A stretch of DNA of 16,557 nt from CAZTHK01 sp964613215 (GTDB taxonomy: Bacteria; Krumholzibacteriota; Krumholzibacteriia; Krumholzibacteriales; CAZTHK01), in contig CAZTHK010000035.1 of NCBI GenBank assembly GCA_964613215.1, positions 1-16,557 on the forward strand, given 5' to 3'. Shown here in pieces: positions 1 through 6,162 of the stretch; within the stretch, counting starts at the first letter, position 1; each line of letters begins with the position of its first letter. The position numbers and the translations under genes are program-made. The notes below the pieces were generated by a model that was not told the DNA's origin, did not search any database, and was given only the letters and a program-made list of their open reading frames with translations.

Positions 1-779
1 CCAAGGGGTGGCAGGTTAAAACCGGAATGAGTGGCAACTTTCACCGGAATACACAGGGTGAAGAAACCGGCCTTCACGCTACGTTGCACCACCAGCAGAA
101 CGATGATGATCACGGCAATCACGATGGGAACCATCCGTTTCATGTCACGCGGTCCGAGATAAGCCATGGTGCCTTCAACAATTGGCCGGCCGGCCACATA
201 CAATTTTTCGGGGCCTTCATAGCTATTTGCCAGTTCGAGCAGGCGATGATAGAATTCAAGTGAGAAGACGTCATCCTTAATTTCGGCTATCACCACGGTA
301 ACGGTTTCTTCAGGATTGACCAGCCGTTCATAAATCATCTCATTACCACGAACACTTTTACCCAGGGAGTTGAGCTCTTCTTCGCTTTCGGGCACCTTTT
401 TAAAAAAGGGCTTTACCTCCAGCCCCGATTCGGTGCCCACGATATTATCTGCTGTGTACAAAGAAGTAACATCGTCTTTTTCTATTTCATCCATTTTCTG
501 CAGTTCTTTGGTCAGCTCTTTCACCTTTTGAAGCGTGCTGCTATTGTAAATACCTTTCTTGTTCTCGATGGCGATCATAACGCCGTCCCGGATATTAAAC
601 CAATCTTCAGCCTCATTGCTGTATACGAAGGCCGGGTGTTTCTCGGGCATATACTCATCAAGATCGGTTTCCATGCGTGTGTTTTTTTTCATTACGACTA
701 AAAAAACAATGCTGATGAGCAGAATAAACGCCAGCAGTGTTTTTGGAAACCTGAGAATTCGTTGAAAAAATGGAGCCAT
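1..779 (-). CDS. MMPL-family RND transporter, N-terminal part (runs off window)
   Basis: The minus-strand frame is open from ATG at 779 to the window edge (259 codons). It starts MAPFFQRILRFPKTLLAFIL and has one membrane segment at about residues 12-32. A long periplasmic domain follows (about 33-215) and contains the phrase GRPIVEGTMAYLGPRDMKRM. A second hydrophobic segment (about 219-236, IVIAVIIVVLLVV) then begins the sterol-sensing-like membrane bundle. This is the usual layout of MMPL/COG1033 'predicted exporters of the RND superfamily', which are about 750-900 residues long, so most of the gene lies outside. GAGG lies about 8 bases before the ATG. The gene follows a TetR gene in the same direction after 52 bp, and an operator-like palindrome lies 18-31 bases before its start. 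The substrate cannot be told; lipids or hydrophobic compounds are typical for the family. Confidence 0.82.
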   Translation of the reverse strand, partial: MAPFFQRILRFPKTLLAFILLISIVFLVVMKKNTRMETDLDEYMPEKHPAFVYSNEAEDWFNIRDGVMIAIENKKGIYNSSTLQKVKELTKELQKMDEIEKDDVTSLYTADNIVGTESGLEVKPFFKKVPESEEELNSLGKSVRGNEMIYERLVNPEETVTVVIAEIKDDVFSLEFYHRLLELANSYEGPEKLYVAGRPIVEGTMAYLGPRDMKRMVPIVIAVIIIVLLVVQRSVKAGFFTLCIPVKVATHSGFNLPPL

Positions 780-796
780 AATTTAACCTCGCTCAT

Positions 797-810
797 AGTA
801 AATACTTACT
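797..810. promoter_or_regulatory. Second TetR operator-like palindrome, upstream of the MMPL gene
   Basis: AGTAAATACTTACT differs at one base from the 14-bp core AGTAAATATTTACT of the perfect palindrome at 1429-1448. It sits just before the ribosome-binding site of the MMPL gene, the same relative place as the first palindrome before tetR. A TTGGCA (838-843) lies about 25 bp upstream, with a weak AGCAAT (814-819) at 18-bp spacing, so the transporter may have its own repressed promoter. That DNA is bound here is an inference from the repeated motif. Confidence 0.65.
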
Positions 811-831
811 TACATTGCTTGATAAAAAAAT

Positions 832-1416
832 TTATTGTGCCAACACTCGTTGTATGCATTCCCAGAGTTTGGCGCCCTCTTTTTGCAGATCAAATGCATA
901 ATGCGAAAGCCGCCACTGGGTCACGAGAAGCCGCAGGGCACCCATGACCATCACGGTCATTTGATCTGGGTCGATATCTTTGCGGATGTGACCATTTTGC
1001 TGCCCTTTTACAAGAATGAAAGAAACAATCTTTTGTGACTCCTGCATGATTGAGAAGACAGTATCGGCCAGCTGCTTTTCATTCTGAAAAATTTCTTCGG
1101 AAAAAATGACAGCCGCCATAGCCGGATTGTCGGCAAACAATTGAAAATGCTGATTAAAAACTCCTTTGAGCTGCATCAGAGCAGGCAATCTCTTTTCCTG
1201 AATCTGTTTTTGCATTGAAATTTTATGGTCTTTAAACATCTGCAATATACCAAGCAGAATGTCAGTTTTTTTTGCAAAATGCCGGTAAATCGCTCCCTCG
1301 GTTTTACCGATTTTTTTTGCCATATTCTTGATCGTCAGATGCTGGATACCTTTTTCGGCAATCAAATCAATAGCAGAACTGAGTATGTCGATTTGTTTGT
1401 CTGTAAAAGTTGTCAT
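832..1416 (-). CDS. TetR/AcrR-family transcriptional repressor
   Basis: A 194-residue protein, the normal TetR size. The N-terminal helix-turn-helix is clear: residues 1-60 include ILSSAIDLIAEKGIQHLTIK and KIGKTEGAIYRHFAKKTDIL, the canonical TetR recognition-helix phrase 'gaiYrHFxxKxdLl'. The rest is a helical ligand-binding domain with no conserved motif, as usual. The ATG at 1416 is preceded by GAGGGTG. A promoter and a 20-bp palindrome lie directly upstream, and a matching palindrome lies upstream of the next gene, so the protein probably represses itself and the MMPL transporter and is released by a transported compound. It resembles regulators of MMPL/RND or fatty-acid-related genes, but the ligand is unknown. 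Confidence 0.9.
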   Translation of the reverse strand: MTTFTDKQIDILSSAIDLIAEKGIQHLTIKNMAKKIGKTEGAIYRHFAKKTDILLGILQMFKDHKISMQKQIQEKRLPALMQLKGVFNQHFQLFADNPAMAAVIFSEEIFQNEKQLADTVFSIMQESQKIVSFILVKGQQNGHIRKDIDPDQMTVMVMGALRLLVTQWRLSHYAFDLQKEGAKLWECIQRVLAQ

Positions 1417-1428
1417 TGCTTCACCCTC

Positions 1429-1448
1429 GTGAGTAAATATTTACTCAC
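1429..1448. promoter_or_regulatory. Perfect 20-bp palindrome, TetR operator candidate
   Basis: GTGAGTAAATATTTACTCAC is fully self-complementary. It lies between the -10 box of the tetR promoter (1449-1454) and the tetR ribosome-binding site, covering the likely transcription start. Bound repressor there would block the promoter. TetR proteins commonly autoregulate through such sites; binding itself is inferred. Confidence 0.8.
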
Positions 1449-1477
1449 AACATACAACTCCGATTTTTATTTGTCAA
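1449..1477 (-). promoter_or_regulatory. Sigma-70-type promoter of tetR
   Basis: On the minus strand TTGACA (1472-1477, consensus -35) is followed after exactly 17 bp by TATGTT (1449-1454, -10). The start point would fall within the 20-bp palindrome at 1429-1448, a normal arrangement for repressor autoregulation. Confidence 0.7.
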
Positions 1478-1562
1478 GTTTTTTCTCAAAGGAGAGGGAA
1501 TCAAATACAAGGGCCACGATAAACGGCTTTGTCTGTGTTCACACCCTGATTATTGTATTAGC

Positions 1563-1694
1563 TTAAAAATCGCAGCCAAATAATTCTTGCAGGGATATCC
1601 CATCCAGAATCAATGAATGAATTAACACTCCGCTTTCGCCAATCTCAAAAACAATGTGGTTGTTTAAGGTAAATTTCTTGATAATTGTATACAC
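1563..1694 (-). CDS. Possible 43-residue ORF beyond the last attC (doubtful)
   Basis: The 1455-1736 gap contains one open frame with a protein-like look: GTG at 1694 to TAA at 1563, including NNHIVFEIGESGVLIHSLIL near its middle. No convincing ribosome-binding site or family was recognised. It lies just past attC1, where another cassette would begin in the array direction, but no further attC was found after it. It may be the remnant of a lost cassette gene or chance. Apart from the tetR promoter, nothing else was seen in this gap. Confidence 0.22.
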   Translation of the reverse strand: MYTIIKKFTLNNHIVFEIGESGVLIHSLILDGISLQELFGCDF

Positions 1695-1736
1695 TTATCA
1701 GTTCCCAAAGCATTTTGTATCAATTTTAAAGAATAA

Positions 1737-1811
1737 GTTAAACGACCAAGCTCACCGCCGGCGGCAATGAAGCGCAGCGGAATTGCCGTCCGGTGCAGCG
1801 CCTTGTTAGCC
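1737..1811 (-). other. attC site 1 (end of cassette 4)
   Basis: Read on the minus strand it begins GGCTAAC (1805-1811) and ends GTTTAAC (1737-1743), the imperfect inverted core boxes of an integron attC. Inside, CACCG pairs with CGGTG and ACGGCAAT pairs with ATTGCCG(T) around a loop containing CCGCTGCGCTTC. The inner segment is nearly the same as in attC2 and attC3. It follows the NapH-like gene by about 35 bp, as expected for the recombination site at a cassette's 3' end. Its accidental translation (ALHRTAIPLRFIAAG) is a typical signature of such repeats. Confidence 0.75.
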
Positions 1812-1845
1812 ACTGATTTGTAATGATAGAAAACCTTGGATTGCA

Positions 1846-3258
1846 TTAGAATAATCTCCATGCAGCCAGCATGACGATAAACGCGCCACCGTAGATGCCC
1901 GGGATGAGATAAAGTGGCAAACTACGCCAGCCGGAACTGGGGACATGTTCAGCAATCAGCTTGCGAACGACTACCAGACTTAATGTCACACCTACAGCCA
2001 TGAGCACGAAGGAGAGGGCTGTCAATGTAGGATCGAGCCAAGATGGCAGTGCGGAAAGTTCTGTTGTCTTGTCTAAAATGCCGTGTGCTGTTGTCTCGCC
2101 GATAGGATCGAACACTACATATTGCCAGTAGGGAATGCGCGAGTTCATCTTGAGCAAGGCCTTAATGGTATGCGCCGCAGCCATGATCGGAATGAAGGCT
2201 ATACCAAAACGCAGCAAATATTCACCTATGGGAAGACGGCCACCGACGAGACGAAACATGGCGAAGGGAACGAACCAGAGCAACGCGGGCAGCCCTACAA
2301 ATAACGTCAGTGATTTCACGAGACCCGCCCCCCATGTTCCCCCCGCGCCGAATGCTTGTTCAATGCTGACCGGCAACCACATCAATAAGGCCTTGGTTAC
2401 TGACCACTCTGTGAATACCTCGTAAATCACAAAACCTGACACAACGAGACAGAAAGCGACTTGTGCTGTGGTGAATGACTTCAATTCCAACATGTCTTTG
2501 AACCAACGCCTCCGAAACCACCCGGGATTGGGGCGAGTCTCGAGGCCGGGGTTGTTACGGTCGCAGGCTTTCAAACATTGACCGCAAAGAAGGCATTGTG
2601 TGTTGTCCTCCAATTTCCCGGGGTAAAGTGCAACACCGCAACTGTGGCCCTGGAACTTATATGCGGTTTTGTTCGATACGCATGATTTATCCTTGCAGGT
2701 TTGGCAGACAGACTTGTCCTTTACACCCCATCCGAATGGGGCAAGTCGAGCGTAAAAACCAAGTAAATGCCCCACGGGACAGACATGAGCGCAAAAAGTG
2801 TTGCGAGAGAACAGCAGGCCAGAGACAATAGCCGCAACAAAGAGAAAAATCATGTAGATCGCCATCCGAAAAGGAACACGATGGATAGCCAGTGTGTGAA
2901 TTCCAATGAACAGAATAAGAATGTAGAATGCGGTGATAACCCAACCGGATCGGAAGAAGGCGGGAGGCTTGCGCCTCAGGCCAACCTTGGCAGCCATGGT
3001 CGTCGCCAACTCCATCGGACACACCATACACCAGGCCCTACCGAAAAAGACCGCTAACAGGATAATCAACGGCCACCAATATGACCAGACAATCAGGTTG
3101 GCTACATTTGTGTTTCGAAGCACTTTGGCATACGTCATGTCACCTGTGTTGGCAGCCAATCCACCAATAATCAACAAAATAAAAACGCCAAGAGTGAGTA
3201 TTTGCACCCCAAGCGGAACCCACGTGAGTCTGAGCAATCGGTTTATCAAATAAGTCAT
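1846..3258 (-). CDS. NapH/CcoG-like polytopic membrane 4Fe-4S protein (cassette 4)
   Basis: 470 residues with several membrane segments (about 12-34, 58-73, 107-125, 133-150, 264-281, 318-336, 348-366, 411-431 and 447-466). It carries the NapH/CcoG-type motifs CMVCP (C77, C80) and CAHVCP (C156, C160), then an extra CxxCx4C set (C185, C188, C193), C207, and CLLCGQCLKAC (C222, C225, C228, C232), a 4Fe-4S binding pattern. Proteins of this group pass electrons between the quinone pool and periplasmic or cytoplasmic partners; the partner here is unknown. ATG at 3258 has only a weak AGAGAAAG before it. The gene lies just inside the attC2 boundary and ends about 35 bp before attC1, so it forms a cassette of its own. 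It is large for a cassette gene and lacks its usual partners (napG, cytochromes). Confidence 0.78.
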   Translation of the reverse strand: MTYLINRLLRLTWVPLGVQILTLGVFILLIIGGLAANTGDMTYAKVLRNTNVANLIVWSYWWPLIILLAVFFGRAWCMVCPMELATTMAAKVGLRRKPPAFFRSGWVITAFYILILFIGIHTLAIHRVPFRMAIYMIFLFVAAIVSGLLFSRNTFCAHVCPVGHLLGFYARLAPFGWGVKDKSVCQTCKDKSCVSNKTAYKFQGHSCGVALYPGKLEDNTQCLLCGQCLKACDRNNPGLETRPNPGWFRRRWFKDMLELKSFTTAQVAFCLVVSGFVIYEVFTEWSVTKALLMWLPVSIEQAFGAGGTWGAGLVKSLTLFVGLPALLWFVPFAMFRLVGGRLPIGEYLLRFGIAFIPIMAAAHTIKALLKMNSRIPYWQYVVFDPIGETTAHGILDKTTELSALPSWLDPTLTALSFVLMAVGVTLSLVVVRKLIAEHVPSSGWRSLPLYLIPGIYGGAFIVMLAAWRLF

Positions 3259-3278
3259 CTTGTGTGCTTTCTCTTTAT

Positions 3279-3353
3279 GGCTAACGTAGCCATCACCGGC
3301 GGGAAATGGAGCGCCAGCGGAATTGCCAGTCAGAGTTGATGCGGTTGTTAGGC
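3279..3353 (-). other. attC site 2 (end of cassette 3)
   Basis: On the minus strand it runs from GCCTAAC (3347-3353, a perfect RYYYAAC box) to GTTAGCC (3279-3285). Its 5' arm, GCCTAACAACCGCATCAACT and onward through GACTGGCAATTCCGCTG, matches attC3 almost base for base, while the 3' arm has diverged. It lies 7 bp after the cupin stop codon and 20 bp before the NapH-like start. Confidence 0.78.
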
Positions 3354-3360
3354 AATATTT

Positions 3361-3666
3361 TCAGCACTTTCCTATCTGAACACCCATTATCTTAACGCCA
3401 TCCTTTGTCTTCATTGACAATGTCGCTGGTTCGGTAATCAGACATTGACCTGTTTCAAGGTTAGCTGTTTCTTTATTCACCGACACTTCAGCCGCTCCGT
3501 TAACGACAAAGAAGATAACATAAGATTCCATTTCACAAGTTGGCATCTCTCCTCTGGGTGGAAGTTCGATAATTCTTGCTTTAAATTCTTTGGCTTTGTA
3601 AAAAACATTCTTATCCCTTTCCTCATATGGATAGGATTGCATTGTTTTAAGATCATATACCTTCAT
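3361..3666 (-). CDS. Small histidine-free cupin-fold protein (cassette 3)
   Basis: 101 residues starting at ATG 3666; GGAGG stands 8 bases before it, which decides this start over an upstream in-frame one at 3705. The middle, ESYVIFFVVNGAAEVSVN followed by ETGQCLITEP, is the beta-barrel pattern of a single-domain cupin. The usual metal ligands are absent: there is no histidine in the whole protein. Instead there are cysteines at 44 (PTCEMES, where the HxH motif would be), 75 and 101 (the last residue). A thiol-based metal(loid)-binding or sensing role is possible but inferred. The start overlaps the permease B stop by 14 bp, so the two are translationally coupled. The gene ends at attC2. Confidence 0.68.
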   Translation of the reverse strand: MKVYDLKTMQSYPYEERDKNVFYKAKEFKARIIELPPRGEMPTCEMESYVIFFVVNGAAEVSVNKETANLETGQCLITEPATLSMKTKDGVKIMGVQIGKC

Positions 3667-4216
3667 CGTCTTTACCTCCTTTTGCTTTATGTGGATTTTC
3701 AGCACTCCACTCCATTATTCTTTCAATGGATAGACCCATGATGGCAACAAATCCAATCGTCAGGACAAGTCGAGCAACCATAAATCCTGGCCCAAGAAAT
3801 TGAAGCTCGACCATTTCCTGGGGTATTTTTATACACGCCCACGCAGAAAGAAAAATAATAATATTGGAAATCCGGGCGCCCTTCCTAATCAATGAAGCAG
3901 CTAAAGGGAAAGCCACATAGAGGGGGCCAGTCGGTAAGGCGCCAAATAGAATGGCAAGAGAAAAGCCTTTTATCCCGGATGTTTTTCCTAAATATTTTTC
4001 AACCATTTCTTTGGGTACCCACACCATGAAAAGACCCATTAAAACCATCACACCAGGAAGTATCCAGATCATTTCAACAAAGAATGTCCATGAAGCCACA
4101 GTTACTGCCTCTTTTTTGCCGGGGAAAAGTGATAATAAGGCAATCGCGATTATCAAAGTAATAGCGAGGAATATTGCATCTCGTTTCAATCCGGAGTTTT
4201 CTGTATTCTTTCTCAT
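3653..4216 (-). CDS. ArsP/COG0701-type permease, C-terminal half-protein (cassette 3)
   Basis: 187 residues with about five membrane segments. GALPTGPLYVAFPLAASLIR (about residues 92-111) matches the repeated permease motif also seen in the upstream gene as HIPSLISFPLAASLIESGAS. COG0701/DUF318 permeases, including ArsP, which exports organoarsenicals, are normally about 300-370 residues with two homologous halves; here the halves are separate genes. ATG at 4216 overlaps the stop of the first half by 4 bp (ATGA), which favours equal synthesis and a heterodimer. The C-terminus is hydrophilic and lysine/aspartate rich (HKAKGGKDDEGI). With arsM two cassettes away, methylarsenical export is a reasonable but unproven role; other COG0701 members have different or unknown substrates. 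Confidence 0.75.
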   Translation of the reverse strand: MRKNTENSGLKRDAIFLAITLIIAIALLSLFPGKKEAVTVASWTFFVEMIWILPGVMVLMGLFMVWVPKEMVEKYLGKTSGIKGFSLAILFGALPTGPLYVAFPLAASLIRKGARISNIIIFLSAWACIKIPQEMVELQFLGPGFMVARLVLTIGFVAIMGLSIERIMEWSAENPHKAKGGKDDEGI

Positions 4217-4701
4217 AATATTGCCCCCATAATGAGAGCAATAATAATTGCAATACCAAAACTTATCACATTCCTGAGCAAAGCCATTTTTTTCCCTAAC
4301 ATCTTTATTTCCAAGGGGAGTGTTACCACACCAATCATCGTTAAGCTTGCAATAAATACTGCCACTGAAGTAATTGATGCACCACTTTCAATTAGAGATG
4401 CTGCTAATGGAAAGGAAATTAAAGAAGGTATATGTAATACAGCTCCTAACAATGCCACAATAAATACTCCCCAGAAACCTGCTTGCTCACCAATTAATCT
4501 CGAAATTTGACTTTTCGGGACGAAACCTAAAAGAAGACCGATAAAGATGATAATAATGAAAACTATTGGAAGAACGCGGACAAAAGACTTCACCGCTACT
4601 CTCAGGGACTGTTTGGTTTTCCCCTTATTCTTGAGAAGAGAGATGAATAAGCAGGCAAAAGCGAAAAGATTTATCACTATAGCTGTTGAGTTTACTATCA
4701 T
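4213..4701 (-). CDS. ArsP/COG0701-type permease, N-terminal half-protein (cassette 3)
   Basis: 162 residues, first gene of the three-gene cassette. Membrane segments lie at about 5-23, 42-60, 75-92, 94-106, 115-130 and 142-162. HIPSLISFPLAASLIESGAS (about 90-109) is the counterpart of the motif in the next gene, so the pair is a split two-repeat permease. ATG at 4701 has GGGAGG 4 bases before it. The cassette boundary (GTTAGGC, minus strand 4731-4737) lies only about 30 bp upstream, so there is little room for a private promoter and transcription probably comes from upstream. No cysteine pair like that of ArsP was noticed in the shared motif, so substrate assignment to arsenic rests on context. 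Confidence 0.75.
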   Translation of the reverse strand: MIVNSTAIVINLFAFACLFISLLKNKGKTKQSLRVAVKSFVRVLPIVFIIIIFIGLLLGFVPKSQISRLIGEQAGFWGVFIVALLGAVLHIPSLISFPLAASLIESGASITSVAVFIASLTMIGVVTLPLEIKMLGKKMALLRNVISFGIAIIIALIMGAIL

Positions 4702-4730
4702 TGACCTCCCGTTGAGCCTGTAATTCTTCC

Positions 4731-4795
4731 GCCTAACGTCCAGCTTCAGCTGCGGTCGCCGGCTGGCGCGGCGGCTGCAAAAGCAACCGTTGTGC
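4731..4795 (-). other. attC-like site 4 (end of cassette 2)
   Basis: On the minus strand it runs from GCACAAC (4789-4795, imperfect left box) to GTTAGGC (4731-4737, perfect right box). The inside is rich in complementary arms: CAGC, CGCCG ... CGGCG, GCTG. It is shorter (65 bp) and diverged from attC1-3. The right box is convincing because the permease gene begins 30 bp after it with a good ribosome-binding site. The left box is the weakest of the set. Confidence 0.55.
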
Positions 4796-4811
4796 TAAGG
4801 GCGCCGAGCTT

Positions 4812-4853
4812 GCTTGCAGCCGGCGTGACAGGGTAGAACTGTCAGCTGCAAGC
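4812..4853. repeat. Long bulged hairpin beside attC4
   Basis: GCTTGCAGC (4812-4820) pairs exactly with GCTGCAAGC (4845-4853), and TGACAG (4826-4831) pairs with CTGTCA (4839-4844). This leaves a 5-base bulge on one side and a 7-base loop. The 15-bp stem overlaps the left end of the fold-back repeat. It may be part of an older attC (bulged stems are typical) or a processing structure. Confidence 0.5.
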
Positions 4854-5016
4854 GATAGTAGATACCCACGGGCAAGCCCGTGGCACTGACTACAAAATTA
4901 CGAGCTTCGCTCGACGCCCTTCGGGCGAGTTCCCATTCACCCACGTGCAAGCACGTGGAACTCTGCCCTGCGGGTTATTAGACGGAACTAACCATTAATA
5001 CTATCTACTGTCGCTT
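4850..5016. repeat. 167-bp fold-back repeat (MITE/REP-like) with four hairpins
   Basis: Terminal inverted repeats AAGCGATAGTAGATA (4850-4864) and, on the other strand, AAGCGACAGTAGATA (5002-5016) match at 14 of 15 bases. Inside are four perfect hairpins: CCACGGGC-AA-GCCCGTGG (4866-4883), CGAGC-TTC-GCTCG (4901-4913), CGCCC-TTC-GGGCG (4915-4927) and CCACGTGC-AA-GCACGTGG (4941-4958). The two outer hairpins share one design. A degenerate copy of the left half occurs at 16316-16382. It has no coding capacity; such elements are often moved by REP-associated (RAYT) or IS200/IS605-type transposases acting in trans. It accounts for most of the gap between doxX and attC4. The remainder (5017-5103) holds nothing recognisable. 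Confidence 0.72.
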
Positions 5017-5103
5017 TCTCGGGTATGGTGCTTCTAGCATTTCTACCCAAGACCGATCGGCTGCTCTCTCAAAACAGGATTCAAACCATTTCCACTTATC
5101 TTG

Positions 5104-5562
5104 TTAGCAATGCTCCTTATTCTTCAAAGTGCTGCCCTGATCCTTCAAATGCAATACATACAGCAAAATGCAGCCGATGAGTATCACGATCTCCTGCCAC
5201 AAGGACAGCCAATCGCGCCCCTTTTCCTTCGCAACAGTAGAGAAACAACCGCAAGTAAGATCAATTCCGCGAAAAAGTGCCCAGGCAATACCTAGAACGA
5301 AGATCAGCATTAACCCGCTCATTAGCAAGGCCGCGGATCTTACCCATATGCCCGCTATTACTGTCAATCCAATAACTACTTCCAGGGCAGCCAGCCAGAC
5401 TGCGGCGAGGTTAACCAGATCGGCCGGCAGGATATCGTAATTCATCATGATATCGGCAAATCGATCTGGATGGGCCATTTTGTCCCAGGCTGCAATCACA
5501 AATACGCCTCCCATGACAACCCTAAGCAGGAGTTTAATGTTCCTTTTCAGATTTGTAGTCAT
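5104..5562 (-). CDS. DoxX/MauE-like four-helix membrane protein (cassette 2)
   Basis: 152 residues. ATG at 5562 is chosen because AGGAGG stands 8 bases upstream and the ATG overlaps the rhodanese stop (ATGA); a longer frame from 5619 lacks these. There are four membrane helices (about 11-27, 51-71, 76-98 and 121-138). The family signature is LLLRVVMGGVFVIAAWDKMA near the start. GIDLTCGCFS (C104, C106) before the last helix is typical of MauE/DoxX-related redox membrane proteins, which often sit beside thioredoxin- or rhodanese-like partners and are thought to help disulfide or sulfur chemistry in the envelope. It is coupled to the rhodanese upstream. Its TAA stop lies in a TGCTAAC that looks like an attC left box. 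Confidence 0.75.
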   Translation of the reverse strand: MTTNLKRNIKLLLRVVMGGVFVIAAWDKMAHPDRFADIMMNYDILPADLVNLAAVWLAALEVVIGLTVIAGIWVRSAALLMSGLMLIFVLGIAWALFRGIDLTCGCFSTVAKEKGRDWLSLWQEIVILIGCILLYVLHLKDQGSTLKNKEHC

Positions 5563-6077
5563 GGCAAGGCCTCCTGTTTTTTTTCTGCACGAACCATGGG
5601 CAATTCCGCCTTTTTCCAAGCTTCGATGCCTCCTTTGACCACAACTACATTCTTATACCCGTCCTGCATGAGTCTCTTGGCTACCCGGGGGGCGAGCATG
5701 CAGCCACTGCCATAGCAATAAATGTAGAGGGTTGCGTTTTTCGAAATCTTGTCCGCAAAATCTTTAAAAGTCTTCCGGTACCCGTTGTATGGTAGCCAGA
5801 CAGCCCCCGGGCACCGTTCCTTTTCGAAACTCGATCTTCCTCGGGTATCCACCAGAAAGGCTTTCCCTTCCTCCATCTGTTCTGTCTTAGCAAAGGCCTC
5901 CTTAACTGTAGCGAAACGAAACTGGTCCCAGATATGAGCCGGTATCCCCGGCACTTTTACCTCTTCCAGGGTCAGAGGCAGTTTCATGGGGTGAAAATGA
6001 TTCCAGACCAGCCCCAGGACTAAACCCGTGATCAACATCACCATAATGTTGCGTAGATCCAATAATACTACTTTCAT
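5559..6077 (-). CDS. Membrane-anchored rhodanese-like sulfurtransferase (cassette 2)
   Basis: 172 residues from ATG 6077; the upstream in-frame start at 6116 would read through attC3, so it is rejected. One N-terminal membrane anchor (about 8-26, LRNIMVMLITGLVLGLVW) is followed by an extracytoplasmic rhodanese domain: AFLVDTRGRSSFEKERCPGA (73-92) is the first conserved loop, and IYCYGSGC (119-126) carries the likely persulfide-forming Cys121. KGGIEAWKKAELPM (148-161) is the typical rhodanese end. Sulfur transfer outside the membrane, with the adjacent DoxX/MauE-like protein as redox partner, is the likely role; thiol or metalloid stress is an inference from the neighbouring arsM cassette. The ribosome-binding site is weak (GAAGA). 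Confidence 0.82.
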   Translation of the reverse strand: MKVVLLDLRNIMVMLITGLVLGLVWNHFHPMKLPLTLEEVKVPGIPAHIWDQFRFATVKEAFAKTEQMEEGKAFLVDTRGRSSFEKERCPGAVWLPYNGYRKTFKDFADKISKNATLYIYCYGSGCMLAPRVAKRLMQDGYKNVVVVKGGIEAWKKAELPMVRAEKKQEALP

Positions 6078-6092
6078 ACTAATCTTCGATCT

Positions 6093-6162
6093 TGCTAACA
6101 CATAACCGGCTGGCAATGGAGCGCAGCGGAATTGCCAGTCCGAGTTGATGCGGTTGTTAGGC
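6093..6162 (-). other. attC site 3 (end of the arsM cassette)
   Basis: On the minus strand it runs from GCCTAAC (6156-6162) to GTTAGCA (6093-6099). AACCG pairs with CGGTT, and ACTGGCAAT pairs with ATTGCCAG(C) around the loop TCCGCTGCGCTCC; an unpaired spacer (CATCAACTCGG) lies on one arm only, as in single-strand-folded attC sites. The arsM TAA stop is part of the left box. It is almost identical to attC2 over its 5' 45 bases. Confidence 0.82.

Noticed and set aside
1664..1861. 65-residue minus-strand frame containing ALHRTAIPLRFIAAG
   Set aside because: It is the accidental translation of attC1 and flanks; the phrase recurs wherever this attC family lies in an open frame. It overlaps the end of the NapH-like gene and has no ribosome-binding site.
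2687..3057. Open frames in other phases of the NapH-like gene (e.g. 2687-3031 minus, 2767-3057 plus)
   Set aside because: Shadows of a well-supported membrane protein gene; no family resemblance.
6078..6116. Longer rhodanese start at 6116
   Set aside because: The extra residues are translated attC3 sequence.
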